64,000 bases of DNA, taken from assembly GCA_937930305.1 (NCBI GenBank), contig CALGLE010000004.1, positions 220,920 through 284,919 of the forward strand. Direction: 5' to 3'. Shown piece after piece: positions 1 through 10,386 of the stretch (position 1 is the first letter of the stretch; every line of letters begins with the position of its first letter). Under the pieces are notes generated by a model. That model was given only the letters and a program-made list of their open reading frames with translations. It was not told where the DNA came from and did not search any database. The DNA comes from an uncultured Granulosicoccaceae bacterium (GTDB lineage Bacteria > Pseudomonadota > Gammaproteobacteria > Granulosicoccales > Granulosicoccaceae). A program made the translations under genes and the position numbers.

Positions 1-1
1 G

Positions 2-400
2 GTGAGCGGTGAGGCCTGGACCATTCGTACGGTAGTCCCTGAAAACCGAGCTGCGCAATTAAATGCTGGAGTTCGTTCCGCATCGGTGCGTTTAGCCGAA
101 TCCTTAGGAGCGGAAATACCAGCCGAACTCTTGCGTGAAACCCCCGCGATGACGCGAGAATTACCCAGCGCCGCCTTATCCCGGTTTGGAGGAGGTGCCA
201 TCGTCACGGATCCATTTGATGAGTCAAACAAAACGTCGATTAAGAATTTATTTGAATTAGAGTTGGCGCTGCCTGGCGATGTCAAAGTGGCTGGCCTGGG
301 CCAACGGGCGCTGGTGCGTCTTGAACACCCCTCTGAAGCTCTGTTGACTCGAATTTGGCGGGCAACCCGTTCCGTTTGGTTAACTCGCGCACGTTCTTGA
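2..400 (+). CDS. C-terminal fragment of a probable HlyD-like/M50-associated membrane protein (truncated by window edge)
   Basis: ORF runs from the window edge; C-terminus 'LFELELALPGDVKVAGLGQRALVRLEHPSEAL' resembles the barrel-sandwich C-termini of M50/HlyD-type proteins. Confidence 0.45.
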   Translation: MSGEAWTIRTVVPENRAAQLNAGVRSASVRLAESLGAEIPAELLRETPAMTRELPSAALSRFGGGAIVTDPFDESNKTSIKNLFELELALPGDVKVAGLGQRALVRLEHPSEALLTRIWRATRSVWLTRARS

Positions 401-494
401 TAGACGGTTTTGTACCAGATCACAGCCTGAAGCTTGGAACCTAGGTGAGTTATTAACGTTTAAATCTATCCGCCGATATTAAGAAAATTGTGCT

Positions 495-1268
495 GTGGCG
501 GGAATTACGATGAAGTCTTTCACTGGGATCATGCTTGCGCTAACCGCTGCGGCGATCTTATCGACGCCCACACCGGTTGAAGCGAAGATATACAAATGCG
601 TTGCCGCTGACGGTAGTACGTCTTATACACAGCGTCCTTGCGCGACGAGTGAGAAGACCAGCAAAGTGCTAGAAGGTCGTTCGACTCGTGAAAAATTTGA
701 TTGTCGCGTAGCCCGCTCGTTCTCAACGCATGTTGCGGTTCAAATGAAATCAGGTCGAACCGCTGATGATATGTTTTCAGAATATGGTGGCTTAAACGCT
801 ATTTCCCCAACCAGTGTCTCCGTCATCAACTATGTGTTCAGCCATAAAACCAATACAGATACCAGCGTAAATCGCATTTCTGCGCTATCGGGCGCGCGCT
901 GTGAGTCAGGTTCTTATTCGCGGAACATTGAATGCCAAGATTTTCCACCCTCATTTATTACTGACATGGGTGGCTGTAGTGTAGTGAAAGGTGAGAGCTC
1001 AAGGCAGCAAGAGCCTAATGCTCAGTATGCGCGACCTACCTCTGATGAAGATAGAGAAGAATATCAAGGCGCATCGGCTGCTGCCAGAAATCAAAACTAC
1101 AACGTATTGGAAGAATCTGCGGCTGATCGTCAAACAGCCTGTCGCGAGAGTTTGAATCAAAAAATTCGTGATATCCAAACGCAAATGCGTGGGCGGCTGG
1201 ACGTTGAGGCGCACAATCAACTCAATGCCGAGCGCAATACGCTGCGGGATGCTTACGAATCCTGTTAG
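495..1268 (+). CDS. DUF4124 domain-containing secreted protein
   Basis: Signal peptide followed by 'KIYKCVAADGSTSYTQRPC', typical of DUF4124. Confidence 0.75.
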   Translation: MAGITMKSFTGIMLALTAAAILSTPTPVEAKIYKCVAADGSTSYTQRPCATSEKTSKVLEGRSTREKFDCRVARSFSTHVAVQMKSGRTADDMFSEYGGLNAISPTSVSVINYVFSHKTNTDTSVNRISALSGARCESGSYSRNIECQDFPPSFITDMGGCSVVKGESSRQQEPNAQYARPTSDEDREEYQGASAAARNQNYNVLEESAADRQTACRESLNQKIRDIQTQMRGRLDVEAHNQLNAERNTLRDAYESC

Positions 1269-1471
1269 GTTGCGCGCACCCGGCGTTTATCGCAATGAGC
1301 ACAGCGTTCCACGGTCACTAATTTCCCTGCCTTCACATCGAATTGCGACTGCTTCTCCACCACCCATTTATGGTGGTTGTTCTCACACAGGGTGTTGCGT
1401 TTACGAGGCTTTTTGGCTCGCGGTTTAAACGGCAATATATTCGACATAGAAAAGAGCTCTGCAGTCGTCAT
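1265..1471 (-). CDS. Small Cys/His-containing protein (possible zinc ribbon)
   Basis: 68 aa, basic N-terminus, 'LCENNHHKW...ERCAHCDKR'; stop overlaps the convergent DUF4124 stop. Confidence 0.5.
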   Translation of the reverse strand: MTTAELFSMSNILPFKPRAKKPRKRNTLCENNHHKWVVEKQSQFDVKAGKLVTVERCAHCDKRRVRAT

Positions 1472-1586
1472 TGGTTTGACAGAATAGCGATTCTAGCCCT
1501 TTGGCGATAGTTATTTCGCATGGCTCGCCTACTTCTGCATGACAATCACCTGCAAAACGCGGTTAAATGCACCTCCCTAAACACGA

Positions 1587-1949
1587 GTGGCGGTGCAGAG
1601 TATGGAGTACTGGGAAGCGTTTCAGCAGTTCGAATTTTCGAATGAAACCCTGATGGTCATCGGTGGCTTGCTAGTGGTCATCGCGATGTTGCAGATTCTA
1701 AAAAGCAGCATGAAGCTGGTGTTCTGGGTGATATTAGCCATCATCGGTGGCTTTGGTGCGTTGTACGGTTACGATCGATCGGCCGTGCGTTTACCGGATA
1801 ACCTGGTGGATGAAGCGAGAAACATTGCAGGCCCAGGTGGGCTAACAGACAACATGATGCAAGCCTTATGTTTGAAAGTGCTCAGTGAAGAGAGCGCATC
1901 GGTTTCTGAACAATGGCCGGCATTTGAATTATTGTCGAGGGTGAATTAG
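1587..1949 (+). CDS. Small membrane protein of unknown function
   Basis: Two adjacent hydrophobic helices; start could be the internal ATG at 1602. Confidence 0.55.
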   Translation: MAVQSMEYWEAFQQFEFSNETLMVIGGLLVVIAMLQILKSSMKLVFWVILAIIGGFGALYGYDRSAVRLPDNLVDEARNIAGPGGLTDNMMQALCLKVLSEESASVSEQWPAFELLSRVN

Positions 1950-1960
1950 CTTTCGTGTGA

Positions 1961-2680
1961 TTACTCGGTTCGTTCTTTTGTCAGCCGCATTTGTAGGTAA
2001 TCGACTTCAATATCGACCGTAACCGCGATCATGAAGTCAAATACCGATACCACGGATTCAGCAGGGAGGTTGTAGGTATTGGCGAGTTGAGTGGCCATAT
2101 CTCTAACAGCCTGTTCGCGATCTTTACGCACAATAAATTCCAACATGGCGCTGCGTTCACCACCTGTGGCTCTAAACGCATCGGGTTGACTTTGAAACTT
2201 TGATTCAGCCACAAGTTTCCCTAAATTCACTCGCTCCATAATGGCGAGTAAGCACACCACATCGCTGGTTACCGTTTCACCAAAAGATTTCTCATCGGTG
2301 TGTGCCTCGCACACTTGATTCACCCAGTCTGCATAGAACGCCTTGATTCGATCCCCTGCGCGGCTGGGCATGATTTCAACGGGGTTGTCTGGCGGTTCGC
2401 GTTGCATGATGAGGGAGACATCGGATACATCGGTGAACGCATCTTGTTCTGCAAACGCAAAGCGCCCCAGTTCTGCGTGCTGGCGTTCGACCAAACCCAA
2501 TTCGTAATCCAGCAACGACAAGTCCGGATGTGATGGCAGTAGGCCTGGTTGGTAGACTTCCGAATTCACCGGAAATCGACTGCGTTTTTTTAGCGAGATA
2601 ACGATTTCGTTGGCCAAGATATCCAGACCGGGTCGAATGGATCCTGCGAGATCTAAGCTGGGATGTTTGGCTGAATTCAT
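1961..2680 (-). CDS. Chorismate mutase, large yeast/archaeal-like AroQ type
   Basis: 'KRSRFPVNSEVY', 'SLLDYELGLVERQHAELGRF', 'SFGETVTSDVVCLLAIMERVNLGKLVAESKFQ' and 'AVTVDIEVDYLQMRL' parallel the yeast chorismate mutase blocks; start set at the internal MNSAKHPSL. Confidence 0.7.
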   Translation of the reverse strand: MNSAKHPSLDLAGSIRPGLDILANEIVISLKKRSRFPVNSEVYQPGLLPSHPDLSLLDYELGLVERQHAELGRFAFAEQDAFTDVSDVSLIMQREPPDNPVEIMPSRAGDRIKAFYADWVNQVCEAHTDEKSFGETVTSDVVCLLAIMERVNLGKLVAESKFQSQPDAFRATGGERSAMLEFIVRKDREQAVRDMATQLANTYNLPAESVVSVFDFMIAVTVDIEVDYLQMRLTKERTE

Positions 2681-2739
2681 GGTTAAGCAGTGTAGCAAAG
2701 CACTGCCGCAGGTGGCGCTGTGGATGTTATTCTGCGCGT

Positions 2740-3285
2740 ATGAGCACGAATAACGATTCACAGGCGGAAAATCTCATCATAGACGAACACCGCATCGTCT
2801 TAATGCACTACCAACTCGACAATGGCTTCGGGGAAATGGTGGACAGCTCTCTCGGTGGCCTGCCTATGACCTATATGCACAATACCGGCGCTTTGCTGCC
2901 CAGCCTTGAACGTGAGTTAACCGGTCGCCAAAAAGGCGATGAATTTGAAATCGCGATCTACCCAGAAGATGGCTATGGATACCGGGACGATGAGCTGATT
3001 ACCAAAATACCGCGCACAGCCTTTGCCGAATTGGGCGAATTGCATGTGGGCATGCGAGTTAAGGATAAACGTTCGGACAATGAAGACAGCTTATTCACGG
3101 TCATCGTCATTGAGGACGAGGAAGTGACAGTGGATGCCAATCATCCTTTAGCCGGGCAAGTGTTGCACTTTCGAATCGCCGTTGTGGACGTACGGGAGCC
3201 CAGTGAAAAAGAATTGGCTGAGTATTTAGGCGAAGCGGCTGTCTGGACACCACCTTGGTTGGAAGATTCGTCAGCGTCTATATAA
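2740..3285 (+). CDS. FKBP-type peptidyl-prolyl cis-trans isomerase, SlyD-like
   Basis: 'HYQLDNGFGEMVDSS', 'GALLPSLERELTGRQKGDEFEIAIYPEDGYG', 'VDANHPLAGQVLHFRIAVVDVRE'. Confidence 0.9.
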   Translation: MSTNNDSQAENLIIDEHRIVLMHYQLDNGFGEMVDSSLGGLPMTYMHNTGALLPSLERELTGRQKGDEFEIAIYPEDGYGYRDDELITKIPRTAFAELGELHVGMRVKDKRSDNEDSLFTVIVIEDEEVTVDANHPLAGQVLHFRIAVVDVREPSEKELAEYLGEAAVWTPPWLEDSSASI

Positions 3286-4206
3286 CTTTGCAGCGATTAG
3301 TGGTGTTAGATACATCGGTATTTGATAGCAGGCAAGAAACAACAAATGCGGTTCAATGGCTGCCAGCGGAAGTGCTGTGAGGAGTAACGCCACGTTCCGA
3401 TTACCCGTCATAATGCCTGCGGTTACAGGCGTTAAGGCCAACGAATTTGCATAGCGCTGGGTAAGTTTGGCAAAGCGTAACCCCAACCAATGCAGGCCGG
3501 CGTTGAGTAGACACACAAACACCAGCATACTAATGAGGGTTTTTGCGGTGACATTCGGTGCATGAAACCCGCTCATTAAACCCAAAACTATAACGGCCAA
3601 TAAGCAGGCTGCGATTAAATTTAACGACGCCTTGCGCTGCACGGTCACGGTTCGCCGAAACGCCATTCGCTGAATGACAAGCGCTGCAGCAACTGCCAGC
3701 GCAATGGTTAGGATCAAACGGCCCACGATGGGCAGCACCGATAAGTCAGAGGCGACAGATTGCAACGACCACAGCATAGGCAGTGCGGTCAGTGGCAGAG
3801 CGGCTGTGCCGATGAGCAAGGTGGCCAAAGCGTGTTGCGGTGAGCCATTCAACATGGCCACCATGTTAGGGCTACCCGTCACGGGGGCTGCGGCCAGCAC
3901 AAATAAGATCGGGATGCGCCAATGCATGGCTAGGTTCAGATAGGCCAGTGCAATCGCTGCAATCGTGGGTAATAAAAATTGCAGCATCAGCACCCAAAAC
4001 AGTGCAGGGCTTATTGCCTGTTTTACTTGGGTGGTTTGCCAATCAATGGATAAACACGCAACAAATAACAACAACCCAATTAACCACGGGATCCATTGGC
4101 TAACGAAGTGCCCCACCTGTGGCAACAGAACACCGCCGATCAAGCCCAGCGGCAGCAGCCACCTTGCCCATGATGGATTGGTCCAGTGGGGTACGTTAAG
4201 CGCCAT
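3271..4206 (-). CDS. Bile acid:sodium symporter-like (BASS) membrane transporter
   Basis: About 9 hydrophobic helices, 'AAAPVTGSPNMVAML', 'TAGIMTGNRNVALLL'. Confidence 0.65.
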   Translation of the reverse strand: MALNVPHWTNPSWARWLLPLGLIGGVLLPQVGHFVSQWIPWLIGLLLFVACLSIDWQTTQVKQAISPALFWVLMLQFLLPTIAAIALAYLNLAMHWRIPILFVLAAAPVTGSPNMVAMLNGSPQHALATLLIGTAALPLTALPMLWSLQSVASDLSVLPIVGRLILTIALAVAAALVIQRMAFRRTVTVQRKASLNLIAACLLAVIVLGLMSGFHAPNVTAKTLISMLVFVCLLNAGLHWLGLRFAKLTQRYANSLALTPVTAGIMTGNRNVALLLTALPLAAIEPHLLFLACYQIPMYLTPLIAAKLYRR

Positions 4207-4262
4207 TGGGGTGTATCATCAGTTTCTGTTACCTACGCACGAATTACTAGGGTGTTATCAGT

Positions 4263-5018
4263 ATGTCATTGAAGCAGAGAATGGCGGACGGCGAGCGATT
4301 AGTCGGCACGTTTATCAAAACGCCGGCTTATGAGGTGATTGAAGTGCTGGCCAAATCCGGGCTGGATTTCATGATTCTAGACGCCGAACATGCGCCGTTT
4401 GATCGCGCCCGGCTCGATCAGTGTTTGGCCATGGGGCGTGCGCTGAATTTTCCGCTTTTGGTTAGAATCCCAAATTCGGAACCATCATCCATTCTACAAG
4501 CTCTAGACTCTGGCGCGGTGGGCATCGTGGTGCCGCATGTAGACACTGTGGCGAAAGCCGCGCACATCGCTAAAAGTGCCCGATTTGGTCACGGTGGACG
4601 AGGCTTTGCAGGCTCAACACGCTGGGCAGGCTTTGCCACGCGATCTGCCGATGAAGTTTTTGCGCAAAGTGCGGCAGAAACCGTGGTGGTGGTGCAAATA
4701 GAGGAGCCAGAAGGGGTTGACGCATCGGAGGCAATTGCCGGCATTGATGGCGTCGATGCGCTGTTTGCAGGTCCTGCCGACCTAGGTATTTGTTATGGCA
4801 CCACCGACCCGAATTCTGACGTGGTTAGAAAAGCGATTGGCGTGGTGGGCGAGGCGTGTAAAACGCATGGCAAATCCTACATGACCTTTGCAGCTAATGC
4901 CGGTCCAACCCAGGAGTTGGCGGCCTTGGGCGTGAACATGTTTTGTATCGCGTCCGAGCATGGGTTTATGTTGCAAACGGCTCGAAGTGTGACTGCCGAG
5001 GTAAAAGCGGCTAAGTAA
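4263..5018 (+). CDS. HpcH/HpaI aldolase/citrate lyase family protein
   Basis: 'DFMILDAEHAPFDRARLDQ', 'GAVGIVVPHVDTVAKA', 'VQIEEPEGVDASEAIAGIDGVDALFAGPADL'. Confidence 0.92.
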   Translation: MSLKQRMADGERLVGTFIKTPAYEVIEVLAKSGLDFMILDAEHAPFDRARLDQCLAMGRALNFPLLVRIPNSEPSSILQALDSGAVGIVVPHVDTVAKAAHIAKSARFGHGGRGFAGSTRWAGFATRSADEVFAQSAAETVVVVQIEEPEGVDASEAIAGIDGVDALFAGPADLGICYGTTDPNSDVVRKAIGVVGEACKTHGKSYMTFAANAGPTQELAALGVNMFCIASEHGFMLQTARSVTAEVKAAK

Positions 5019-5039
5019 TTTTCCCTTCGGATGGGTTGG

Positions 5040-5969
5040 TTATAGCTTTCTTAGCTGCACACAGTCGATCATGTGATTTTCGCTTTTTCGCAGTATCAAC
5101 TTTGCACGATTTCGGCTGGGCTGAATATTTTCGGTTAAGTTCACCAGGTTGATGGTTCGCCAAATACGCTTCGCCGTTTCTGTGGCTTCTTGCTCATTGA
5201 GTTCTGCGTAGTGTTTAAAGTAGGCATCGGGTTGTTTAAACACGGTGTGGCGAAGCGTGAGAAATCGATCCACATACCATTTTTCTAAGTGCCCTTCATC
5301 GGCGTCGATGTAAATAGAGAAATCGAAATAGTCCGAGACGAACACTTGATCTTCACCCAATTTAGGGCGCCCAGTTTGTAAAACGTTTAAGCCTTCCACA
5401 ATCAATATATCGGGCTGGTTAACGGTGATAAATTCATTGGGCACAATGTCGTAATGTAAATGCGAATACACCGGTGCTTTTAAATCGGTTGCGCCACTTT
5501 TTACCGCTTCTAAAAAGGTCAGCAGCGCACCTCGATCAAAGCTTTCCGGAAAGCCTTTACGATGCATTAATTCTCGCTCTTCAAGTACGGCGGTAGGGTG
5601 CAGGAAACCGTCGGTGGAGATGACCTCCACCTTGGGGTGAACTTCGGGCCAACGTTTCAGCAGCGATTGCAGCACGCGCGATACGGTGCTCTTGCCAACG
5701 GCGACCGAACCTGCCACGCCAATAATGAAGGGCACCTTGTCAGCGCCGGTGCCTAGATACTGTCGGGTGCCCAGCCAAAGTTGTTGCAACGAGGCCACAT
5801 GAAAACTCAACAAACGTGAGATGGGCAGGTAGACTTGGGCAACTTCTTCCAACGAGACGCGCTCATTGATACCACGCAACTCGGCCAGTTCTTGTTCATT
5901 AAGCGGCTGAGGTGTTGAGAGCCCAAGTTCGGCCCACTCTTCGATGCTGAATTGACGATAAGGGCTCAC
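5040..5969 (-). CDS. coaA: Type I pantothenate kinase
   Basis: '[21 protein letters not shown]', '[28 protein letters not shown]'; GTG start. Confidence 0.96.
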   Translation of the reverse strand: MSPYRQFSIEEWAELGLSTPQPLNEQELAELRGINERVSLEEVAQVYLPISRLLSFHVASLQQLWLGTRQYLGTGADKVPFIIGVAGSVAVGKSTVSRVLQSLLKRWPEVHPKVEVISTDGFLHPTAVLEERELMHRKGFPESFDRGALLTFLEAVKSGATDLKAPVYSHLHYDIVPNEFITVNQPDILIVEGLNVLQTGRPKLGEDQVFVSDYFDFSIYIDADEGHLEKWYVDRFLTLRHTVFKQPDAYFKHYAELNEQEATETAKRIWRTINLVNLTENIQPSRNRAKLILRKSENHMIDCVQLRKL

Positions 5970-6057
5970 GGCTTACAGGTCTTTTAGTGTCGCGGGTTAG
6001 AAGGGGTTATTTTAACTCACAGCGGTTAGGGATAGGTCCAAAAGCGCGCCGCATCCT

Positions 6058-6900
6058 ATGAAGGTCGTCATGAAATCGAACAGTATATTGATCACCGGAT
6101 GCTCATCAGGCATCGGGTACGATGCGGCTCATACTCTGAAAAGGCGCGGCTGGCAGGTGTTTGCCAGTTGCCGATCGTCTGATGACGTGAAAAGCCTGCA
6201 GGCGGAAGGCTTGCAAAGCTTAGTATTGGATTTGGCCTCATCTGACTCTATCGATAGCGCTGTGGGAGAGGTTTTGGAAGCCACTGGCGGTACCTTGGAC
6301 GCTGTGTTTAACAATGGGGCGTTTGGCACACCCGGACTGGTGGAGGATTTAAGCCGTGCTGCACTGCAAGATATTTTCAATACGAACGTGTTTGGTCAGG
6401 TTGAATTAACCAATAAATTACTGCCCGCCATGCGAGCCCAAGGCCATGGGCGCATCGTGATGTGTTCATCCGTTTTGGGGTTTGCCGCAGCGCCCTTTCG
6501 CGGGGCTTATATTTCCTCTAAGTTTGCCTTAGAGGGTATAAGCGATACCTTGCGGCTAGAATTACGGCATGAAAACATTGACGTTGTGCTTATTGAACCA
6601 GGCCCGATAAAAACAAAGATTCGGGAAAATTCGATTCCTCACTTTGAGCGTTGGATTGATGTGCAAGCATCGGCACAAACGCAGCGGTATGAGTCGGTGT
6701 TAAAACCTCGCTTATACACCCCGTCAGAAAAGAAAGATCGCTTTGAACTACCGCCATCAGCTGTAACTAAAAAATTGATTCATGCGCTGGAACATCCTCG
6801 GCCGAAGCCGCGTTATTTTGTTACTGTGCCAACCTACTTGGCAGGCATTTTTAAACGCTTGACCACCAGCCGGATGTTTGATTCTTTATGCAGTCGTTGA
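6058..6900 (+). CDS. SDR family NAD(P)-dependent oxidoreductase
   Basis: 'SILITGCSSGIGYDAA', 'NNGAFGTPG', 'YISSKFALEG'; start possibly 6070. Confidence 0.92.
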   Translation: MKVVMKSNSILITGCSSGIGYDAAHTLKRRGWQVFASCRSSDDVKSLQAEGLQSLVLDLASSDSIDSAVGEVLEATGGTLDAVFNNGAFGTPGLVEDLSRAALQDIFNTNVFGQVELTNKLLPAMRAQGHGRIVMCSSVLGFAAAPFRGAYISSKFALEGISDTLRLELRHENIDVVLIEPGPIKTKIRENSIPHFERWIDVQASAQTQRYESVLKPRLYTPSEKKDRFELPPSAVTKKLIHALEHPRPKPRYFVTVPTYLAGIFKRLTTSRMFDSLCSR

Positions 6901-6927
6901 TGGTTTAACCTTAAAAGCACTTTTCCC

Positions 6928-8280
6928 TTGAACATAAACAAAGCTATCCTTCGTGACGCCCAGCGTACGCTGCACGTTGCGCTACCCTTGATGGGTGCGC
7001 AGGTGTTACAGGTGTCCAATGGATTAGTCGACGCCTTGGTCGCTGGACGCTTAGGGCGCGCAGAACTGGCTGCTGGTGGGATGGGGGCTGGGCTGTGGTT
7101 TTTTGTGTCCATGTCGTGCATTGGTCTGATGGCCGGACTGTCTCCCACCTTAGCGAATATGATTGGCGCCTCTCGACGGGCCGCGGTGGGTGCGCAGTTT
7201 CGTCAAGGCTTATGGTTCGCTGTTTTTGTCGGCATACTCGCCTTGATTGCCATACGTGTGTGTATGGCCACATTGTCTTCATGGGGGTTTCACCCAGAAA
7301 TCCCGCCGTTGATGTTGGAATATTTATCCTCAGCGGGTTGGAGCTTACCCGCGTTTGCCTTATTGATGGCTTGTCGCAATTTGTACGAAGCCACCGGTAT
7401 TTCCACACCGATTTTGGTTATGCAATTGGTTGGTCTTGTGGTCAACATCATTTTCAGTTTTGGGCTGGGCTTAGGCTTGTGGGGTTTACCCAAGCTAGGG
7501 CTCTTTGGTGTCGGCTTATCCACCTCCTTGGTGGCTATTGTCATGGCGTGCTTGTTGTTTTATTGGTTGCGCGGACGTAAGTTCCAACGTTATAAATTGT
7601 TTGAAAGCTTCGATCGGCCGGATCTGGTTTGCATAGGCGCCATGCTGAGTCTGGCATTACCTATCTACATTGGAATGGTGTTCGAAGGCGGGATCTTTTT
7701 TTATACGAACGTGCAGATGGCAACCATCGGCACCATCGAATCGGCTTCGCACAACATCGCCATCAGTGTGGCCGCACTGTGTTACATGTTGCCGTTGGGT
7801 TTGTCATTGGCCTTAACAGCTCGTATTGGCAAAGCGTATGGGCGGGGCAGCAAAGGGCTTACCCAACGTCGCATTGTCAGTGGTATTTTGGTGACCTTCT
7901 TATTGATTGCTGCAACTATTACTGGGCTGGTGCTACTTCGCAATTGGGTGGGTACGCTTTACACGGATGATGTGGAAGTATTGGCGCTTACTTCCACGTT
8001 GCTAATCTTTGCCGCTTTTTTCCAATTATCGGATAGCTTTCAAGTGGTATTAATTGGGCTGTTGCGAGGCTTGCAAGACACGCGCATGCCGATGCTTATT
8101 AACGCGTTTTCTTACTGGGTCGTGGCAGCCCCGGTGGGCTACTATTTGGCGCATCATACGACGATGGGTGCGCCGGGTTTGTGGATGGGCCTTATCATCG
8201 GGCTGACTCTGGCGTCGCTGTTATTGGCTTGGCGATTAAGAAACCAACTGCACGCAAAATTTGAGAATAGACTTTCATGA
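6928..8280 (+). CDS. MATE family efflux transporter
   Basis: 12 TM helices, N-terminal 'ALPLMGAQVLQVSNGLVDALVAGRLG'; TTG start. Confidence 0.9.
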   Translation: MNINKAILRDAQRTLHVALPLMGAQVLQVSNGLVDALVAGRLGRAELAAGGMGAGLWFFVSMSCIGLMAGLSPTLANMIGASRRAAVGAQFRQGLWFAVFVGILALIAIRVCMATLSSWGFHPEIPPLMLEYLSSAGWSLPAFALLMACRNLYEATGISTPILVMQLVGLVVNIIFSFGLGLGLWGLPKLGLFGVGLSTSLVAIVMACLLFYWLRGRKFQRYKLFESFDRPDLVCIGAMLSLALPIYIGMVFEGGIFFYTNVQMATIGTIESASHNIAISVAALCYMLPLGLSLALTARIGKAYGRGSKGLTQRRIVSGILVTFLLIAATITGLVLLRNWVGTLYTDDVEVLALTSTLLIFAAFFQLSDSFQVVLIGLLRGLQDTRMPMLINAFSYWVVAAPVGYYLAHHTTMGAPGLWMGLIIGLTLASLLLAWRLRNQLHAKFENRLS

Positions 8281-9794
8281 CTGCACAAGACCGGTATCAA
8301 TTCCTGTTAGACACCTTCAAACGCTTGAACCGCATTGATCACGCCATCACCATGCTGAGCTGGGATCAAATGGTCATGATGCCCAGCGGCGGCGTTACCT
8401 CACGATCTGAAACCCTAGCTGAACTGACGGTCATGCGTCATGAGCTACTGAGTGCGGATTCGGTGGGTGATGCTATTGCAGTTTGTGAAGATGGCTTGGA
8501 GGGTTTTCCCGCGGGTGAACGCCGAAGTGTTCAAGAGATGAGAAACGCCTATCAAGACGTTAATTGTGTGCCGTCGGATTTGGTTAAAGCACAAGTGATG
8601 GCAGGTTCTCAATGTGAACACAGTTGGCGTACCCAGCGCGAAGCTAACGATTGGCCTGGATTTCTAGTTAACTTTAAGCCTGTTGTGGAATTAGCTCGAG
8701 AAGAGGCGCAAGTCAGGCAGTCGGCATCGCAAACGCCCACACCCTACGATGCGTTACTCGATCTTCATTGCCGAGGGGATTCCAGCGAGCTTATCGACCA
8801 AGTTTTTGGTGAGTTAAAAGCGGCGCTACCGTCACTGATTGATGCGGTCATTGAGCAGCAGGGGAAATCATTTGATAGCATGCTGGCCGAAAACTCAAAC
8901 GACGCTAAGTATCCTGTCAGTGAGCAAACCCAACTGAGTAAGGCGTTAATGGCGTCATTGGGTTTTGATTTTAATGCCGGTCGATTGGACGTGAGTGCAC
9001 ACCCGTTTAGCACCGGTGTTGCAGGAGACCAGCGCATTACCACACGATATGATGAATCTACGTTTTTGGATGCCTTGCTAGCCACCGCTCATGAAACAGG
9101 CCATGCCAGCTATGAAGCTGGGCTTCCTGAAGATTGGTTGGGTTTGCCGGTGGGGGATTCTCGTAATATGTGCATTCACGAGAGTCAAAGTTTGCTGTTT
9201 GAAAAAATGGTGACCTTATCGCCAGCGTTTTTGAAGCATTTACATCGTCTGATTCAACAACATTTAAGTGCGGGTAAAGCGGTCAGTTACCAAGCGTTAG
9301 AACAGAACGCTCGGCGAGTGGTGAAAAGCTACATTCGGGTGGAAGCTGATGAACTCACGTACCCCATTCATGTGGCCTTACGTTATGACATTGAACGAGA
9401 TTTAATCAACAACCAGATGGAAGCAGAACACATACCCGAAGCTTGGGATGCGGCGATGCAAGTCGGCCTGGGTTTATCGACCAAAGACAATTATCGACAC
9501 GGTTGTTTGCAAGACATTCATTGGACTGATGGTACTTTCGGGTATTTCCCGTCTTACACGATGGGGGCTGTGAACAGCGCGCAGCTATTTCAGTCGCTCA
9601 CAAAGGCCCATCCCGATTGGGCGTCACGATTCGAAACGGGCGACATCACGTTTGTGCGGAACTGGTTGTCCGAAAATATCTGGCAGCATGGGTCGCATCT
9701 ATCGTCTCAAGAGTTGATGCAGCAGGCCACGGGTGAGGGCACGAATGCCGCCAGCTTGCTGGCTCATCTGAAAGCACGATATATAAACGCCTAA
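8277..9794 (+). CDS. Carboxypeptidase M32
   Basis: 'AITMLSWDQMVMMPSGG', 'HETGHASYEAG', 'HESQSLLFEKM'; 4-nt overlap with MATE gene. Confidence 0.95.
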   Translation: MTAQDRYQFLLDTFKRLNRIDHAITMLSWDQMVMMPSGGVTSRSETLAELTVMRHELLSADSVGDAIAVCEDGLEGFPAGERRSVQEMRNAYQDVNCVPSDLVKAQVMAGSQCEHSWRTQREANDWPGFLVNFKPVVELAREEAQVRQSASQTPTPYDALLDLHCRGDSSELIDQVFGELKAALPSLIDAVIEQQGKSFDSMLAENSNDAKYPVSEQTQLSKALMASLGFDFNAGRLDVSAHPFSTGVAGDQRITTRYDESTFLDALLATAHETGHASYEAGLPEDWLGLPVGDSRNMCIHESQSLLFEKMVTLSPAFLKHLHRLIQQHLSAGKAVSYQALEQNARRVVKSYIRVEADELTYPIHVALRYDIERDLINNQMEAEHIPEAWDAAMQVGLGLSTKDNYRHGCLQDIHWTDGTFGYFPSYTMGAVNSAQLFQSLTKAHPDWASRFETGDITFVRNWLSENIWQHGSHLSSQELMQQATGEGTNAASLLAHLKARYINA

Positions 9795-9813
9795 GAATAG
9801 GACACGCTAAGTC

Positions 9814-10368
9814 ATGAGTCACAGCGATCGGCCTGACCCTGAGTCGGTGGTGTTAGACAATGGAAGATTGTCCGCTACACCGGAGTTGGTATTTCAAGAA
9901 TTTGATCGCTTGAACATTGTTCATGAAACCATTGAGCACGTGCCGTTGTACACGGTGGAAGAGGCCAAAACGGTTAAATATAATCTCGACGGTGCTCATA
10001 CTAAAAACTTGTTTTTAAGAAACAAGAAGGGCCGTATGTTTTTACTGGTGGTAGAACAAAACCGCCGAGTGGATTTAAAAGCGCTGCGCACCCAGATTAA
10101 TGTGCCTGGCGGGCAATTGGCGTTTGCCAGCACGGAGCGATTGGGTAAGTTCTTGGGCGTGGTGCCAGGTTCTGTTTCACCCTTGGCTGTGATCAATGAT
10201 ACATCCGGCAAGGTGAGTGTTTATATAGAACAATCACTGTTGGAGCATGAGGCCATTTATTTGCATCCCTGCCGTAATACTCACAGCACACGTTTGGCCA
10301 CACAAGATTTACTTAAAGTGTTAGAAGCTTGGGACCATCCGCCAACGATTTTGTCCTTTGATGATTGA
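9814..10368 (+). CDS. Prolyl-tRNA deacylase / YbaK-ProX family protein
   Basis: 'GAHTKNLFLRNKKGRMFLLVV', 'LGVVPGSVSPLAVIND'. Confidence 0.92.
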   Translation: MSHSDRPDPESVVLDNGRLSATPELVFQEFDRLNIVHETIEHVPLYTVEEAKTVKYNLDGAHTKNLFLRNKKGRMFLLVVEQNRRVDLKALRTQINVPGGQLAFASTERLGKFLGVVPGSVSPLAVINDTSGKVSVYIEQSLLEHEAIYLHPCRNTHSTRLATQDLLKVLEAWDHPPTILSFDD

Positions 10369-10386
10369 TTACATAAAGCACAACTT

